Below the pieces are notes generated by a model. The model made no database searches. It was not told the origin of the DNA and worked only from the letters and a program-made list of their open reading frames with translations. Below are positions 15,874 through 24,576 of a DNA stretch of 40,065 nucleotides, piece by piece. The stretch is from Propionibacteriales bacterium. GTDB taxonomy: Bacteria > Actinomycetota > Actinomycetes > Propionibacteriales > Nocardioidaceae. The stretch covers positions 1-40,065 of the forward strand of contig JAPLCC010000024.1 of the NCBI GenBank assembly GCA_026392415.1, read 5' to 3'. Within the stretch, counting starts at the first letter, position 1. Each line of letters opens with the position of its first letter. The translations under genes and the position numbers were made by a program.

Positions 15874-17336
15874 CGTTCGACAGCCTGAACCCCGCCGACG
15901 GCACCCTCGTGGCGTCCTTCCCGGTGATGGGGGAGGCGGAGGTGCGTCGCGTCGTCGGTACGGCGCGCCAGGCCACCGCCTGGTGGAGGGGTCTGGGGTT
16001 CGACGGCCGCGCGGAGCGGCTGGCTGCGTGGCGGCGCGACATCTGGCGCCGCGTCGACGAGATCGCCGAGCTGATCCACCGGGAGAACGGCAAGCCGCTC
16101 GAGGACGCCGTCCTCGAGGTCGTGCTGACGGTCGAGCACCTCCACTGGGCCGAGAAGAACGCCGCCAAGGTGCTCCGCGCGCAGAAGGTGAACCCCGGGC
16201 CGCTCTTCGCGAACTACTCCGCCCGGGTCAGCTACGACCCGCTCGGCGTGGTCGGTGTCATCGGCCCCTGGAACTATCCGCTCTACTCGCCGAACAGCGC
16301 CGTCGCCTTCGCGCTGGCCGTCGGCAACACGGTCGTGCTGAAGCCGAGTGAGTTCACCCCGGCAGTGAGCCAGTGGTACGTCGACGCGTTTGTTTCAGCG
16401 AACCCGGACGCCCCCGACGGTGTGCTGTCGCTGGTCACCGGCCACGGCGAGACCGGCGCGGCGCTGTGCAACGCCGGCGTCGACAAGATCGGCTTCACTG
16501 GATCGACCGCGACCGGCAAGCGGGTGATGGCGCAGTGCGCCGAGACCCTCACGCCTGTCGTCCTCGAGTGCGGCGGCAAGGACCCGGTCATCGTGGCCGA
16601 GGACGCCGACCTCAAGGCCGCTGCCCGCGCTGTGGCGTGGGGCGCCTTCGCCAACTCCGGGCAGACCTGTGTCGGCGTGGAGCGGGTCTACGTCGTCGAG
16701 GAGGTCGCCGACGAGTTCCAGGCTCTCCTGCTCGAGCAGCTCGACGGCGTCCGCTCCGGCCAGGACGCCAAGGCCAGCTATGGCCCGATGACGATGCCGT
16801 CCCAGGTCGAGGTCGTACGACGACACGTGGCGGACGCGGTCGAGCGCGGTGCGACGTTCCTGAAGGGTGGACCGGACTCCATCGGCCAGCGCTTCATCGA
16901 GCCGATCGTGATGACCGACCTGTCGGAGGACGCACTGGCGGTGCGCGAGGAGACCTTCGGGCCGACCCTGACGCTGTGCCGGGTCGATGGCGTGGACGAG
17001 GGCATCAAGTTCGCCAACGACCACGACTACGCGCTCAGCGCCTCGGTCTTCTCCCGCTCCCACGGCGACGAGATCGCCGACCAGTTGCGTGCCGGCCAGG
17101 TCAGCATCAACGCGGTGATCGCGTTCGCCGGCATGGGTGCGGTGCCGATGGGCGGCGTGGGTGCGAGCGGCTTCGGCCGGGTCCACGGCGCCGACGGCCT
17201 GCGCGAGTTCGCGCAGACGCGGGGCGTCGTAAGTCAGAAGTTCGGCCTGCCGGGCTTCGAGCTGATTGCGATCAAGCGGGCCAGGCACGTGCTGCCGGTG
17301 ATGCGGAAGGTGCTCAGCGTCCGGCACGGCCTCTGA
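15870..17336 (+). CDS. NAD(P)-dependent aldehyde dehydrogenase
   Basis: 488 residues, starting at an ATG that overlaps the ligase stop (ATGA). Catalytic residues are all present: Asn135 (GPWNYPL), Lys158 (LKPSEF), Glu233 (LECGGKDP) and Cys267 (NSGQTCVG). The C-terminal hydrophobic tail (GFELIAIKRARHVLPVMRKVLSV) resembles that of class 3 fatty-aldehyde dehydrogenases and may associate with membrane. It oxidises an aldehyde to the acid that the preceding ligase could activate. Its last 23 bases overlap the convergent tetR gene. Confidence 0.93.
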   Translation: MTFDSLNPADGTLVASFPVMGEAEVRRVVGTARQATAWWRGLGFDGRAERLAAWRRDIWRRVDEIAELIHRENGKPLEDAVLEVVLTVEHLHWAEKNAAKVLRAQKVNPGPLFANYSARVSYDPLGVVGVIGPWNYPLYSPNSAVAFALAVGNTVVLKPSEFTPAVSQWYVDAFVSANPDAPDGVLSLVTGHGETGAALCNAGVDKIGFTGSTATGKRVMAQCAETLTPVVLECGGKDPVIVAEDADLKAAARAVAWGAFANSGQTCVGVERVYVVEEVADEFQALLLEQLDGVRSGQDAKASYGPMTMPSQVEVVRRHVADAVERGATFLKGGPDSIGQRFIEPIVMTDLSEDALAVREETFGPTLTLCRVDGVDEGIKFANDHDYALSASVFSRSHGDEIADQLRAGQVSINAVIAFAGMGAVPMGGVGASGFGRVHGADGLREFAQTRGVVSQKFGLPGFELIAIKRARHVLPVMRKVLSVRHGL

Positions 17337-17913
17337 GCACCGTCGGCACCAGGTGGCGCCGCGCGAACTCGGTCAGTTGCTCGTCGGTGTCGAGCTCGAT
17401 GAGGGCGCGCGGCGTCAGCAGGTAGGAGTGCACGACGCGGACGAGGAGCTCTGCGTCGGCCTCCATGCCTTCGGTCGGCTCGAGCAGGCCGTCCTCGACG
17501 GCCTCGCCGAAGAAACCGAGGGTGGCGATGGTGGCGCCGGTGACCAGGACGCTGCCCTCGGTGGTCAGTTGCATGAGCACCGTGTCCGGCTCGACCTGGA
17601 GCATCCGGGCGAGCATCGCGTGGCCGCGGACCTGCTGCATCATCGCGGTGAAGCCGAGCTCGACCCGCTCCTCCAGCGTGGTCCCGCGCCGCGCTGTGGC
17701 CGCGACGTCCAGGAAGAGTCGGGTCGCCTCGCGGGTCACGACGGCCTGGATCACCTGGTCCTTGTTGCCGATGCGGCGGTAGACCGTCACGCGGTCGATG
17801 CCCGCGCGGCGCGCGATGTCGCCGATGGTCGTGCGCTTGACGCCGAACTCCGCGCACAGCGACAGCGCAGCGTCGAGGATCGCGTGCACCTCGGGGGCGT
17901 GGTCGTCGGGCAT
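17314..17913 (-). CDS. TetR family regulator, divergent from the diiron/monooxygenase operon
   Basis: 199 residues from ATG 17913 (MPDDHAPE). The helix-turn-helix is at about 29-50 (TIGDIARRAGIDRVTVYRRI), followed by a helical ligand domain. The start is chosen because a TATGCT -10 (complement of 17921-17926) lies exactly 7 nt upstream with TTGTTG 17 bp before it, a leaderless arrangement; upstream Met codons fall beyond this promoter. Divergence from the 17999 operon across an 85-bp region with a clear inverted repeat makes it the likely repressor of that operon. Confidence 0.9.
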   Translation of the reverse strand: MPDDHAPEVHAILDAALSLCAEFGVKRTTIGDIARRAGIDRVTVYRRIGNKDQVIQAVVTREATRLFLDVAATARRGTTLEERVELGFTAMMQQVRGHAMLARMLQVEPDTVLMQLTTEGSVLVTGATIATLGFFGEAVEDGLLEPTEGMEADAELLVRVVHSYLLTPRALIELDTDEQLTEFARRHLVPTVLRGRAGR

Positions 17914-17937
17914 GACGCAGAGCATAGGGAAGAAACA

Positions 17938-17967
17938 TTGCAACAACAAACGTTGCTTTGTTACAGT
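17938..17967. promoter_or_regulatory. Divergent promoter and operator of the diiron/reductase operon
   Basis: For the plus strand, TTGCAA (17938-17943), an 18-bp spacer and TACAGT (17962-17967). Between them lies the inverted repeat AACAAA (17945-17950), CGTTGC, TTTGTT (17957-17962), with a second overlapping pair GCAAC (17940-17944) and GTTGC (17952-17956). The same bases overlap the -35 of the divergent tetR promoter. A dimeric TetR at this site would shut both promoters. Confidence 0.6.
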
Positions 17968-17998
17968 CCGAGCCTCGTCAGATCCTGGAGGCAAGACC

Positions 17999-18889
17999 AT
18001 GGCAAGGCAATCGAGCAGGAAGCCGCCCCGTGCGTACCGGAGCGAAGCGCTCGCGATCAACGCCCGCGACGTGTCCTTCGACTGGACCGGCGTCCCGACC
18101 GCGTACATCCCCGGTCACCCCTACGCCACGCACTTCTGGAACGTCATGCACCTGGTGCTCCCCGAGGGTGAGCGCGCCATGGCCGACGTCCTGGGCCGTG
18201 CGCTGACCCAGATCGACGACCCCCGCCTGGCTGAGGAGCTCCAGGGCTTCATCGGCCAGGAGGAGACGCACGCCAGCTCGCACGAGTCGTTCCGGATCCA
18301 CCTGGAGGACAACGGCTTCGACATCCCGAAGGTCACCAGGCTGATGGAGTTCCTGATGGACCAGGTCTTCGGCGACCACGGCCTGAAGGGCCGGGCAGGC
18401 GAGGCGTGGTTCCACGAGCGCCTCGGCCTGTACGCCGCCGCCGAGCACTTCACGGCGACGGTCGGGGAGTGGCTGCTCGACAACGAGGAGTTCGACCGGA
18501 TCGGGGTCGACCCGATGATGCTCGACCTGCTGCGCTGGCACGGTGCCGAGGAGATGGAGCACCGCAATGTCGCCTTCGACGTCTACCAGCACGTCGACGG
18601 CAGCTACGCGCGCCGCGTCCGCACCGCCTTCCTTGCCTCGGGCGGTCTGCTCGCGCTGTGGATCTACACGTCGAGCTGGATGTACGCCCAGGACCCGGCG
18701 GTCACCAGGCACCCGTGGACGTGGCCGATCGAGTTCGTCAAGGACACCCGCAAGGGCCTGATGCCCGGTCTGCAGTTCATCTTCAGGGAGATCCCGCAGT
18801 ACCTCCGCCCCGGCTTCCACCCCTCGCAGATGGGTCCGATCGACAAGGCCGTCCGCTACCTCGCGGTGTCCCCGGCGGCTCGCGCATGA
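17999..18889 (+). CDS. Predicted diiron-motif protein (PF10118 'metal-dependent hydrolase' family)
   Basis: 296 residues starting at ATG 17999 with GGAGG 7 nt upstream. It resembles the family annotated as predicted metal-dependent hydrolases (PF10118), but the visible pattern is that of ferritin-like diiron carboxylate proteins: an acid near 56-58, E88-x-x-H91 (QEETHASSH), E149 (AAAEHF) and E185-x-x-H188 (GAEEMEHRN), in four predicted helices. A C-terminal hydrophobic stretch (LLALWIYTSSWMYA) may anchor it to membrane. It is directly followed by a ferredoxin-type reductase gene (ATGA overlap), which would suit an oxygenase fed with electrons. Substrate unknown. Confidence 0.85.
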   Translation: MARQSSRKPPRAYRSEALAINARDVSFDWTGVPTAYIPGHPYATHFWNVMHLVLPEGERAMADVLGRALTQIDDPRLAEELQGFIGQEETHASSHESFRIHLEDNGFDIPKVTRLMEFLMDQVFGDHGLKGRAGEAWFHERLGLYAAAEHFTATVGEWLLDNEEFDRIGVDPMMLDLLRWHGAEEMEHRNVAFDVYQHVDGSYARRVRTAFLASGGLLALWIYTSSWMYAQDPAVTRHPWTWPIEFVKDTRKGLMPGLQFIFREIPQYLRPGFHPSQMGPIDKAVRYLAVSPAARA

Positions 18890-19953
18890 CCACCGCCGCG
18901 CCCTCGCTGAAGCTGCGGGCGCTGGCCCGGGGCGCCCAGGCCTACTCGACGCTGTTTGCGGCCAGTGCTGCGGCGCCGTACCTCTCCCGGTCGACACCGG
19001 TCCGGATGACGGGCTTCGACCTGGACCTGACCGTCGCGTCGACCTCGGTCGAGGTCGACGACGTGGTCAGCTTCGAGCTGCGCAACCCGGACGGATCGGA
19101 CCTGCCGGCCTGGGTGCCCGGCGCCCACCTGGACGTGTTCCTGCCTTCCGGTGCACAGCGTCAGTACTCCCTGTGCGGTGACCCGCGGGACCTCACCTCC
19201 TACCGGATCGCCGTACGACGGATCGACGCCGACATGGGGGGTGGCGGCGGTTCGCTGGCCCTGCACACCGACGTCGCCGCGGGCGACACGATCAGGGTGC
19301 GCGGGCCGCGCAATGCCTTCACGTTCATCGACGTCGAGTCCTACCTCTTCATCGCCGGCGGCATCGGCATCACGCCGATCCTGCCGATGGTGCGCGAAGC
19401 CGCGCGCCGTGGCGCCCGCTGGAAGATGGTCTACGTCGGCCGGTCACTGGCGACGATGCCCTTCCTCGACGAGCTGCAGGCCCTCGAGGGCGGCGAGCTC
19501 GAGCTGCGTCCCGATGACGAGTTCGGCGTCCCGGACGTCGCCGACCTGCTGGGTCGCGCCGAGGCCGGCGCCGCGATCTACGTCTGTGGTCCGCCGCAGC
19601 TGATCGACGCGGCGCGCGTCCTGCAGCCGACGCTGAACCCGACCGGCTCGTTGCACAGCGAGCGGTTCTCCGCTCCTCCGGTTGTCGGCGGCCACGCGTT
19701 CGACGTCCACCTGGCCCGCACGGGTGTGACCGTGAAGGTGGCGGCCGACGAGTCCGCCCTCGCTGCGATCCGTCGCGAGGTCCCGGGCGTGCGCTACTCC
19801 TGCCAGCAGGGCTTCTGCGGCAGCTGCAAGCACGCCGTTCTCGAGGGCGCGGTCGAGCACCGCGACCACAAGCTGCGGGCCGAGGAGCGTGCGGAGTCGA
19901 TGTTGATCTGTGTCTCCCGTGCCGCCGGCGACGAGCTCACCCTGGATCTCTGA
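18886..19953 (+). CDS. Ferredoxin-NAD(P)H reductase with C-terminal 2Fe-2S domain (PDR/VanB type)
   Basis: 355 residues. After about 45 N-terminal residues, a flavin domain has RQYS (92-95), an NAD(P) domain has AGGIGITP (157-164) and CGPP (234-237), and a C-terminal plant-type 2Fe-2S domain has Cys306, Cys311, Cys314 and Cys342. This order (flavin, NAD, 2Fe-2S) is that of the phthalate dioxygenase reductase/VanB class, which passes electrons from NAD(P)H to an oxygenase. The overlap with the upstream diiron-motif gene makes that protein its most likely partner; the following monooxygenase should be self-sufficient. Confidence 0.92.
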   Translation: MTTAAPSLKLRALARGAQAYSTLFAASAAAPYLSRSTPVRMTGFDLDLTVASTSVEVDDVVSFELRNPDGSDLPAWVPGAHLDVFLPSGAQRQYSLCGDPRDLTSYRIAVRRIDADMGGGGGSLALHTDVAAGDTIRVRGPRNAFTFIDVESYLFIAGGIGITPILPMVREAARRGARWKMVYVGRSLATMPFLDELQALEGGELELRPDDEFGVPDVADLLGRAEAGAAIYVCGPPQLIDAARVLQPTLNPTGSLHSERFSAPPVVGGHAFDVHLARTGVTVKVAADESALAAIRREVPGVRYSCQQGFCGSCKHAVLEGAVEHRDHKLRAEERAESMLICVSRAAGDELTLDL

Positions 19954-21467
19954 TGCGAAGGAAACGGGACGTGCTGGCGCTCCCTCACGTGAGGGTCGCG
20001 ATCATCGGCGCAGGCTTCGGCGGCCTCGGTACGGCGATCCGCCTCAAGCAGACCGGCAGGGACGACTTCGTCGTGCTCGAGCGCGCCGAGGAGGTGGGCG
20101 GCACGTGGCAGATCAACAGCTACCCGGGCGCCCAGTGCGACGTCCCGTCGCTGATCTATTCCTTCTCCTTTGCGCCCAACCCGGACTGGAGTCGGCTCTA
20201 CCCACTGCAGGAGGAGCTCAAGGACTACCTGCACCAGTGTGCCGTCGACTTCGAGGTGCTTGAGCACATCCGCTTCGGCACCGAGGTGACCGATGCGTCC
20301 TGGGACGACGACGCGCAGCTGTGGCGGATCACCACCAGCACCGGTGACCTCACCGCCACCGTCCTGGTCGGCGCGCTCGGCCCGTTCAGCGCGCCGTCGG
20401 TGCCGGACCTGCCGGGGCTCGACACCTTCGAGGGCACGGTCTTCCACTCGCAGGGCTGGAACCACGACCACGACCTGACCGGCGAACGCGTCGGCGTCAT
20501 CGGCACGGGTGCTTCCGCCGTGCAGTTCATCCCGCGCGTGCAGCGCAAGGCCGGTCACCTGACCGTGTTCCAGCGCACCCCGACGTGGATCCTGCCGCAC
20601 CCCGACCGACGGGTCGGCAGGGCCACCCAGACGCTCTACCGTCGCGTTCCCGGCGCCCAGGCGGCGGCCCGCAGGGCGTGGGAGCTGTCGTTCGAGGCGC
20701 TCGTGCCCGGCTTCATCAGCACCCCGTCGCTGCAGAAGCCGCTGGAGGTGATGGCTCGTGGCCTGCTCAGGAAGCAGGTCAAGGACCCGGAGTTGCGCGC
20801 GCGACTCACGCCGTCGTACGCCGTGGGGTGCAAGCGCCCGACGTTCTCCAACAAGTACTACCCGGCGCTCACGGCCGACAACGCGACAGTCGTCTCCGAC
20901 GGCATCGTCGAGGTGACCCCGCGCGGCGTCGTCACGGCGGACGGCGTCGAGCACGAACTCGACACGATCATCTTCGGCACCGGCTTCAAGATGACCGACC
21001 ACCCGGCGTTCGACCTGATCCACGGTCGTGACGGCACCACCGTCAACGACCAGTGGCGCGGCGGCGAGGTCGCGGCCTACCTCGGAACGACACTCCACAA
21101 TTTCCCGAACCTGTTCGTGATCCTCGGCCCGAACTCCGGTGTCTACACCTCCGCGGTGATCACCATCGAGAACCAGGTGCGCTACATCCTCGACGCGCTG
21201 CGCCAGATGGAGGAGCACGAACTGTCCTCGCTCGAGGTCACCGCGGAGGCGCAGCAGGACTTCCTCGCGTGGGCCGACGAGGGTCTGAGCAGGTCGGTGT
21301 TCGTCACCGGCGGCTGCCACAGCTACTACCTCAGCCCGACGGGTCGGAACTTCACACACTTCCCGGGCTTCTCGGCGACGTACAGGAACCGCACCAGCAA
21401 GGTCGACCTCGACCACTACGCCGTCCGCCGGTCGTCCGCGACCGTTGCCAGGGAGATGTCCGCATGA
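19953..21467 (+). CDS. Flavin monooxygenase, Baeyer-Villiger type (MymA/EthA-like)
   Basis: 504 residues starting in a TGATG overlap. The first dinucleotide site is GAGFGG (19-24), the second GTGASA (184-189), and between them the Baeyer-Villiger fingerprint F159-x-G161-x3-H165-x3-W169 (FEGTVFHSQGW). EVGGTWQINSYPGAQCDVPS near 47-66 is typical of class B monooxygenases. It would insert oxygen next to a carbonyl, or oxidise S or N, using NADPH and FAD. The neighbouring SDR could produce the ketone from an alcohol. The set resembles mycobacterial mymA and its SDR partner. Confidence 0.93.
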   Translation: MRRKRDVLALPHVRVAIIGAGFGGLGTAIRLKQTGRDDFVVLERAEEVGGTWQINSYPGAQCDVPSLIYSFSFAPNPDWSRLYPLQEELKDYLHQCAVDFEVLEHIRFGTEVTDASWDDDAQLWRITTSTGDLTATVLVGALGPFSAPSVPDLPGLDTFEGTVFHSQGWNHDHDLTGERVGVIGTGASAVQFIPRVQRKAGHLTVFQRTPTWILPHPDRRVGRATQTLYRRVPGAQAAARRAWELSFEALVPGFISTPSLQKPLEVMARGLLRKQVKDPELRARLTPSYAVGCKRPTFSNKYYPALTADNATVVSDGIVEVTPRGVVTADGVEHELDTIIFGTGFKMTDHPAFDLIHGRDGTTVNDQWRGGEVAAYLGTTLHNFPNLFVILGPNSGVYTSAVITIENQVRYILDALRQMEEHELSSLEVTAEAQQDFLAWADEGLSRSVFVTGGCHSYYLSPTGRNFTHFPGFSATYRNRTSKVDLDHYAVRRSSATVAREMSA

Positions 21468-22306
21468 GCACTTCGTACGACGTCCGCGACAAGGCCGTGC
21501 TGATCACCGGCGCCGGACAGGGCATCGGCCTGGCCCTGGCCCGTCGGTTGCACGAGCAGGGTGCCTGCGTCGCGCTCGTCGACATCAGCGAGCCGGGCCT
21601 GAAGGCTGCCGTGGCGACGCTCGGTGACAGCCGGGTGTTCACCCTCACGGCCGACGTCGCCGACCGGGCCGCGATGGCCGAGGTGGTGGCGCGGGTGGTC
21701 GACCACCACGGCCGACTCGACGTGGTCGTGGCCAACGCCGGCGTCACCCCGCCGCCGGCGACGATCCGCACCATGGACCTCGCCGACTACGACCGTGTGG
21801 TCGCGATCAACCAGACCGGCATCCTCAACACGGTGCAACCCGCGCTCGACGCAGTGATCGCGCAGCGGGGCCATGTCGTCGTGGTGGCCTCGTGCGCAGC
21901 GTTCTCGCCGGGCATCGGGGGAGTGGCCTACATGTCCAGCAAGGCCGCGGCGGAGCAGATCGGCCGGGCCCTCAAGCTCGAGCTGACCCCGCACGGCGCC
22001 AGTGCCGGCGTGGCCTACTTCGGCTTCGTCGACACGCCCCTGGCGACCGCGACCCTCGACGACGACCCGCTGGGCCGCAGGCTCGACGAACTGCTCGGCT
22101 GGCCGCTCAACCACCGGATCTCGGCGGACGACGCGGCCGAGTCGATCGCGCGTGGCATCGCCCGTCGCTCCGGCGCCACGATCGCGCCTGCACGCTGGCT
22201 GCCGTACTCCCTGCTTCGCGGCGTGCTCAACGCCGGCGCGGACCGGCTGCTGGTCAGGGACAAGCGGGTCCACCTGATGATCCGCGACCTCGAGGCCCGC
22301 GCCTGA
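21464..22306 (+). CDS. Short-chain dehydrogenase/reductase (after the monooxygenase)
   Basis: 280 residues overlapping the monooxygenase stop (ATGA). Classical SDR residues are GAGQGIG (16-22) for cofactor, NAG (91-93), Ser143, Tyr156 and Lys160 (YMSSK). The C-terminal part (ARWLPYSLLRGVLNAGADRLL) is longer than in minimal SDRs and hydrophobic, as in SadH-like mycobacterial proteins. It likely oxidises a secondary alcohol or reduces a ketone in step with the Baeyer-Villiger enzyme. Asp40 after the second strand suggests NAD preference. Last gene of the 17999 transcription unit unless it reads through into the AraC gene. Confidence 0.92.
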   Translation: MSTSYDVRDKAVLITGAGQGIGLALARRLHEQGACVALVDISEPGLKAAVATLGDSRVFTLTADVADRAAMAEVVARVVDHHGRLDVVVANAGVTPPPATIRTMDLADYDRVVAINQTGILNTVQPALDAVIAQRGHVVVVASCAAFSPGIGGVAYMSSKAAAEQIGRALKLELTPHGASAGVAYFGFVDTPLATATLDDDPLGRRLDELLGWPLNHRISADDAAESIARGIARRSGATIAPARWLPYSLLRGVLNAGADRLLVRDKRVHLMIRDLEARA

Positions 22307-22324
22307 TTAACCGCCTGAGCCACT

Positions 22325-22337
22325 TATCGTTGGCGCC
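22325..22337 (+). promoter_or_regulatory. -10 element (TATCGT) of the AraC-type regulator gene
   Basis: TATCGT at 22325-22330 is followed by exactly 7 nt and the GTG at 22338, indicating a separate leaderless transcript for the regulator within the otherwise co-directional run. No good -35 is visible, which fits an activator-dependent promoter or a misassigned site. Confidence 0.45.
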
Positions 22338-23348
22338 GTGGGAGATCTGGTCCGGTCCGCGGCGCTGAGTGGCTTCACCGAGGTCGTCGCCGAAGCCGGT
22401 GGCGATCCCGCGGCCATGCTGCGCCGGTTCGGAATCGACCCCGCCGCGCTGCAGGACGACGCCGCCCTGATCCCGCACGACGGGGTCGTCCTGGTGCTGG
22501 AGCACGCTGCTGCGGAGACCGGTCTGCGCGACCTGGGGCTGCGGGTCGGCGAGCGCCAGGAAGAGGGCATGCTCGGCCTGCTGTCGGTGGTGATGCAGCA
22601 CTCCGCGACCGTGGGGGAGGCGCTCGATGCCGCCGGGCGTTTCATGTTCCTGCACAGCCCGGCCGTCCGGGTGTGGGCCGAGCCCGAACCGGATGTCGAT
22701 GCTGTCGCGCTCGTCTATGCGACGACGTCGCCGCCGCCCGTGCGGCACTTGAACGAGATGGCCCTGCACTTCGCCCACCGGGTGTCGCGGCGCTACGCCG
22801 CCGCGTCATGGGAACTGCTCGCTGTCGACCTGCCTCATGCGCGGATGAGCCCGGTGGAGCGCTACGAGGAGTGCTTCGGCGCCCCGGTCAGGTTCGAACG
22901 GGACCGCGCAGCGTTGATCGTTCCGGCGAGCACGCTGGCCACCTCGTTGCCGGACGCCAACCCGCACGTGCGGCAGATGGCACTCGACTACCTCGCCACC
23001 CGCTTCGCGACCCCGGGCCAGGACGTCACCTCGCAGGTGCGGGGCTACCTCGAGCGGATCCTCGGCAACGGGTCGACCGATGTCGCTTCGGTCGGCGCGG
23101 CGCTCGGGATGCACGGCCGCACGTTGCAGCGACGCCTCGCAGCCGCCGGGACGACGTACGGCGACGTGCTGGACGGGGTGCGCCGTGAGGCCGCGCTGCG
23201 CCATCTCGCCCACTCCGACCTGCCGCTGGCGCAGGTGGCGGCGGTGCTGGGTCTGGCCGACCAGTCGACCCTGACGCGCTACGTCGTGCGCTGGTTCGGC
23301 AAGCCGCCGTCGCGGCTGCGACGCGAGGGCGTGGCAGCGGCCCGCTGA
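22338..23348 (+). CDS. AraC family regulator with Arabinose_bd-type N-terminus (VirS-like)
   Basis: 336 residues. The N-terminal ~190 residues fit the family of VirS, OruR and ArgR-type regulators (MLRRFGIDPAAL, LGLRVGERQEEGMLGLLSVVMQHSATVGEAL). The C-terminal AraC DNA-binding domain spans about 240-330 and contains VASVGAALGMHGRTLQRRLA and HSDLPLAQVAAVLGLADQSTLTRYVVRWFGKPPSRLR. VirS in M. tuberculosis activates the mymA operon; this gene lies just after a MymA-like monooxygenase and SDR, so control of these genes is a good inference. The presence of a TetR at the other end suggests two layers of control. Confidence 0.92.
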   Translation: MGDLVRSAALSGFTEVVAEAGGDPAAMLRRFGIDPAALQDDAALIPHDGVVLVLEHAAAETGLRDLGLRVGERQEEGMLGLLSVVMQHSATVGEALDAAGRFMFLHSPAVRVWAEPEPDVDAVALVYATTSPPPVRHLNEMALHFAHRVSRRYAAASWELLAVDLPHARMSPVERYEECFGAPVRFERDRAALIVPASTLATSLPDANPHVRQMALDYLATRFATPGQDVTSQVRGYLERILGNGSTDVASVGAALGMHGRTLQRRLAAAGTTYGDVLDGVRREAALRHLAHSDLPLAQVAAVLGLADQSTLTRYVVRWFGKPPSRLRREGVAAAR

Positions 23349-23421
23349 CCTGTCGCGATCGGTCAAGAATTCGTCGCGGAAGCCCAAGACGCCCGGGCCG
23401 GTCGGTGACAGGATCCGGAGC

Positions 23422-24576
23422 ATGAGCACCAAGGCCACCCAGAAGAAGGCCACCCAGGAGAACCACGACCCGCTGGCGGCGATCGGCGCGCGATCGATCC
23501 CCGAGTTCGAGGGCGTCCACGACGTCTGGCCGCGAGGTGACCGGTTGCGCGCGGTCCGTGCGGCCGCCGAGGCGTACAAGCCTCGGTTCAAGGCCCAGGG
23601 GCAGGTGAAGGCTGTCCAGTCGGTCGACATCGCCGCGGCGCCGTACCCGGTGGGTTTTGCCTTCCACAACGCCGTCAGTGTCCCGTCTCTGCCGTTGATC
23701 GCGATGATCAACCGGATGATCGTCGTCCAGTACGACGACTGGGACGGCCGCGCACGCACCCTGGTGTTCGAGCCGACGATGCCGGAGGGTTCGGCCGAGG
23801 CGCCGTTCTATGCGCAGCTCAACGAGTTGGTCGACAAGATCCCCGGCGGCCAGAAGTTCGCGTCGCTGGCCATGCTGAAGTACTACTCCGAGCCGCTGGA
23901 CGCGCTGGAGCAGCTGGGCCTGACGCCCGACGACATCGACTTCTGCACCTTCGACCACCTGCACGTGCAGGACCCGCGGATGATCCTGGGCTCCACTTCG
24001 CTGGTGCCCGGCGAGACGACGCCGCGCAAGCCGCTCTTCGGCAACGCGAAGATGCTCGTCCACGAGCGCGAGCTGGCGACGCTCGAGTCGCTCCACCCGA
24101 TGCAGTGGGCGTGGTACGTCGAGGACGGCCTTGAGGGGGTCGACCCGGACGCGTTCGTGAAGTTCAGCGGTGACATCGAGCTCGGCCCCGGCATCACCTT
24201 GTTGTGGACCCCCGGCCACACCGACGGCAACCACTCGCTGTGCCTCAACACACCCGACGGCGTGTGGGTCTCCTCGGAGAACGGCATCTCGATCGACAAC
24301 TGGCAGCCCGAGCTGTCGAAGATCCCCGGCGTGCGGAAGTACCACGAGACCTACGGCCGCGAGATCTGCCCGAACGCCAACACGCTCGAGGACGCGCAGG
24401 ACCAGTACGACTCCATGATCAAGGAGAAGACGATGGCGGACTCCTGCACGGACGACCCTCGCTTCCTGCAGATCCTCCCGTCGACCGAGCTCGTCGACTG
24501 GAAGCGGTTCTGGCCCGTGCGGCCCACGAAGTTCCAGGGCGGGATCTCCTACGGGACGATCACCGGATCGCGCTGA
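23422..24576 (+). CDS. Metallo-beta-lactamase-fold protein
   Basis: 384 residues. The MBL fold is supported by FDHLHVQDP (His179, His181, Asp184) and WTPGHTDGNHSL (His266, His271), with a late NGISIDNW segment. The metal motif is H-x-H-x-x-D rather than H-x-H-x-D-H, one residue longer. The first ~110 residues are not typical of the family. Near the start a 15-bp unit is repeated once (KATQ-KKATQ). It is preceded by GGATCCGGAGC and overlaps the next SDR (TGATG). Likely a hydrolase of an ester, lactone or thioester; a lactonase would follow logically from Baeyer-Villiger products of the upstream operon, but that is inference. Confidence 0.8.
   Translation: MSTKATQKKATQENHDPLAAIGARSIPEFEGVHDVWPRGDRLRAVRAAAEAYKPRFKAQGQVKAVQSVDIAAAPYPVGFAFHNAVSVPSLPLIAMINRMIVVQYDDWDGRARTLVFEPTMPEGSAEAPFYAQLNELVDKIPGGQKFASLAMLKYYSEPLDALEQLGLTPDDIDFCTFDHLHVQDPRMILGSTSLVPGETTPRKPLFGNAKMLVHERELATLESLHPMQWAWYVEDGLEGVDPDAFVKFSGDIELGPGITLLWTPGHTDGNHSLCLNTPDGVWVSSENGISIDNWQPELSKIPGVRKYHETYGREICPNANTLEDAQDQYDSMIKEKTMADSCTDDPRFLQILPSTELVDWKRFWPVRPTKFQGGISYGTITGSR

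Noticed and set aside
23431..23457. Direct repeat of AAGGCCACCCAG with 15-bp period at the start of the MBL gene
   Set aside because: Only two copies in frame, giving KATQ twice; a small local duplication with no sign of a regulatory or mobile role.
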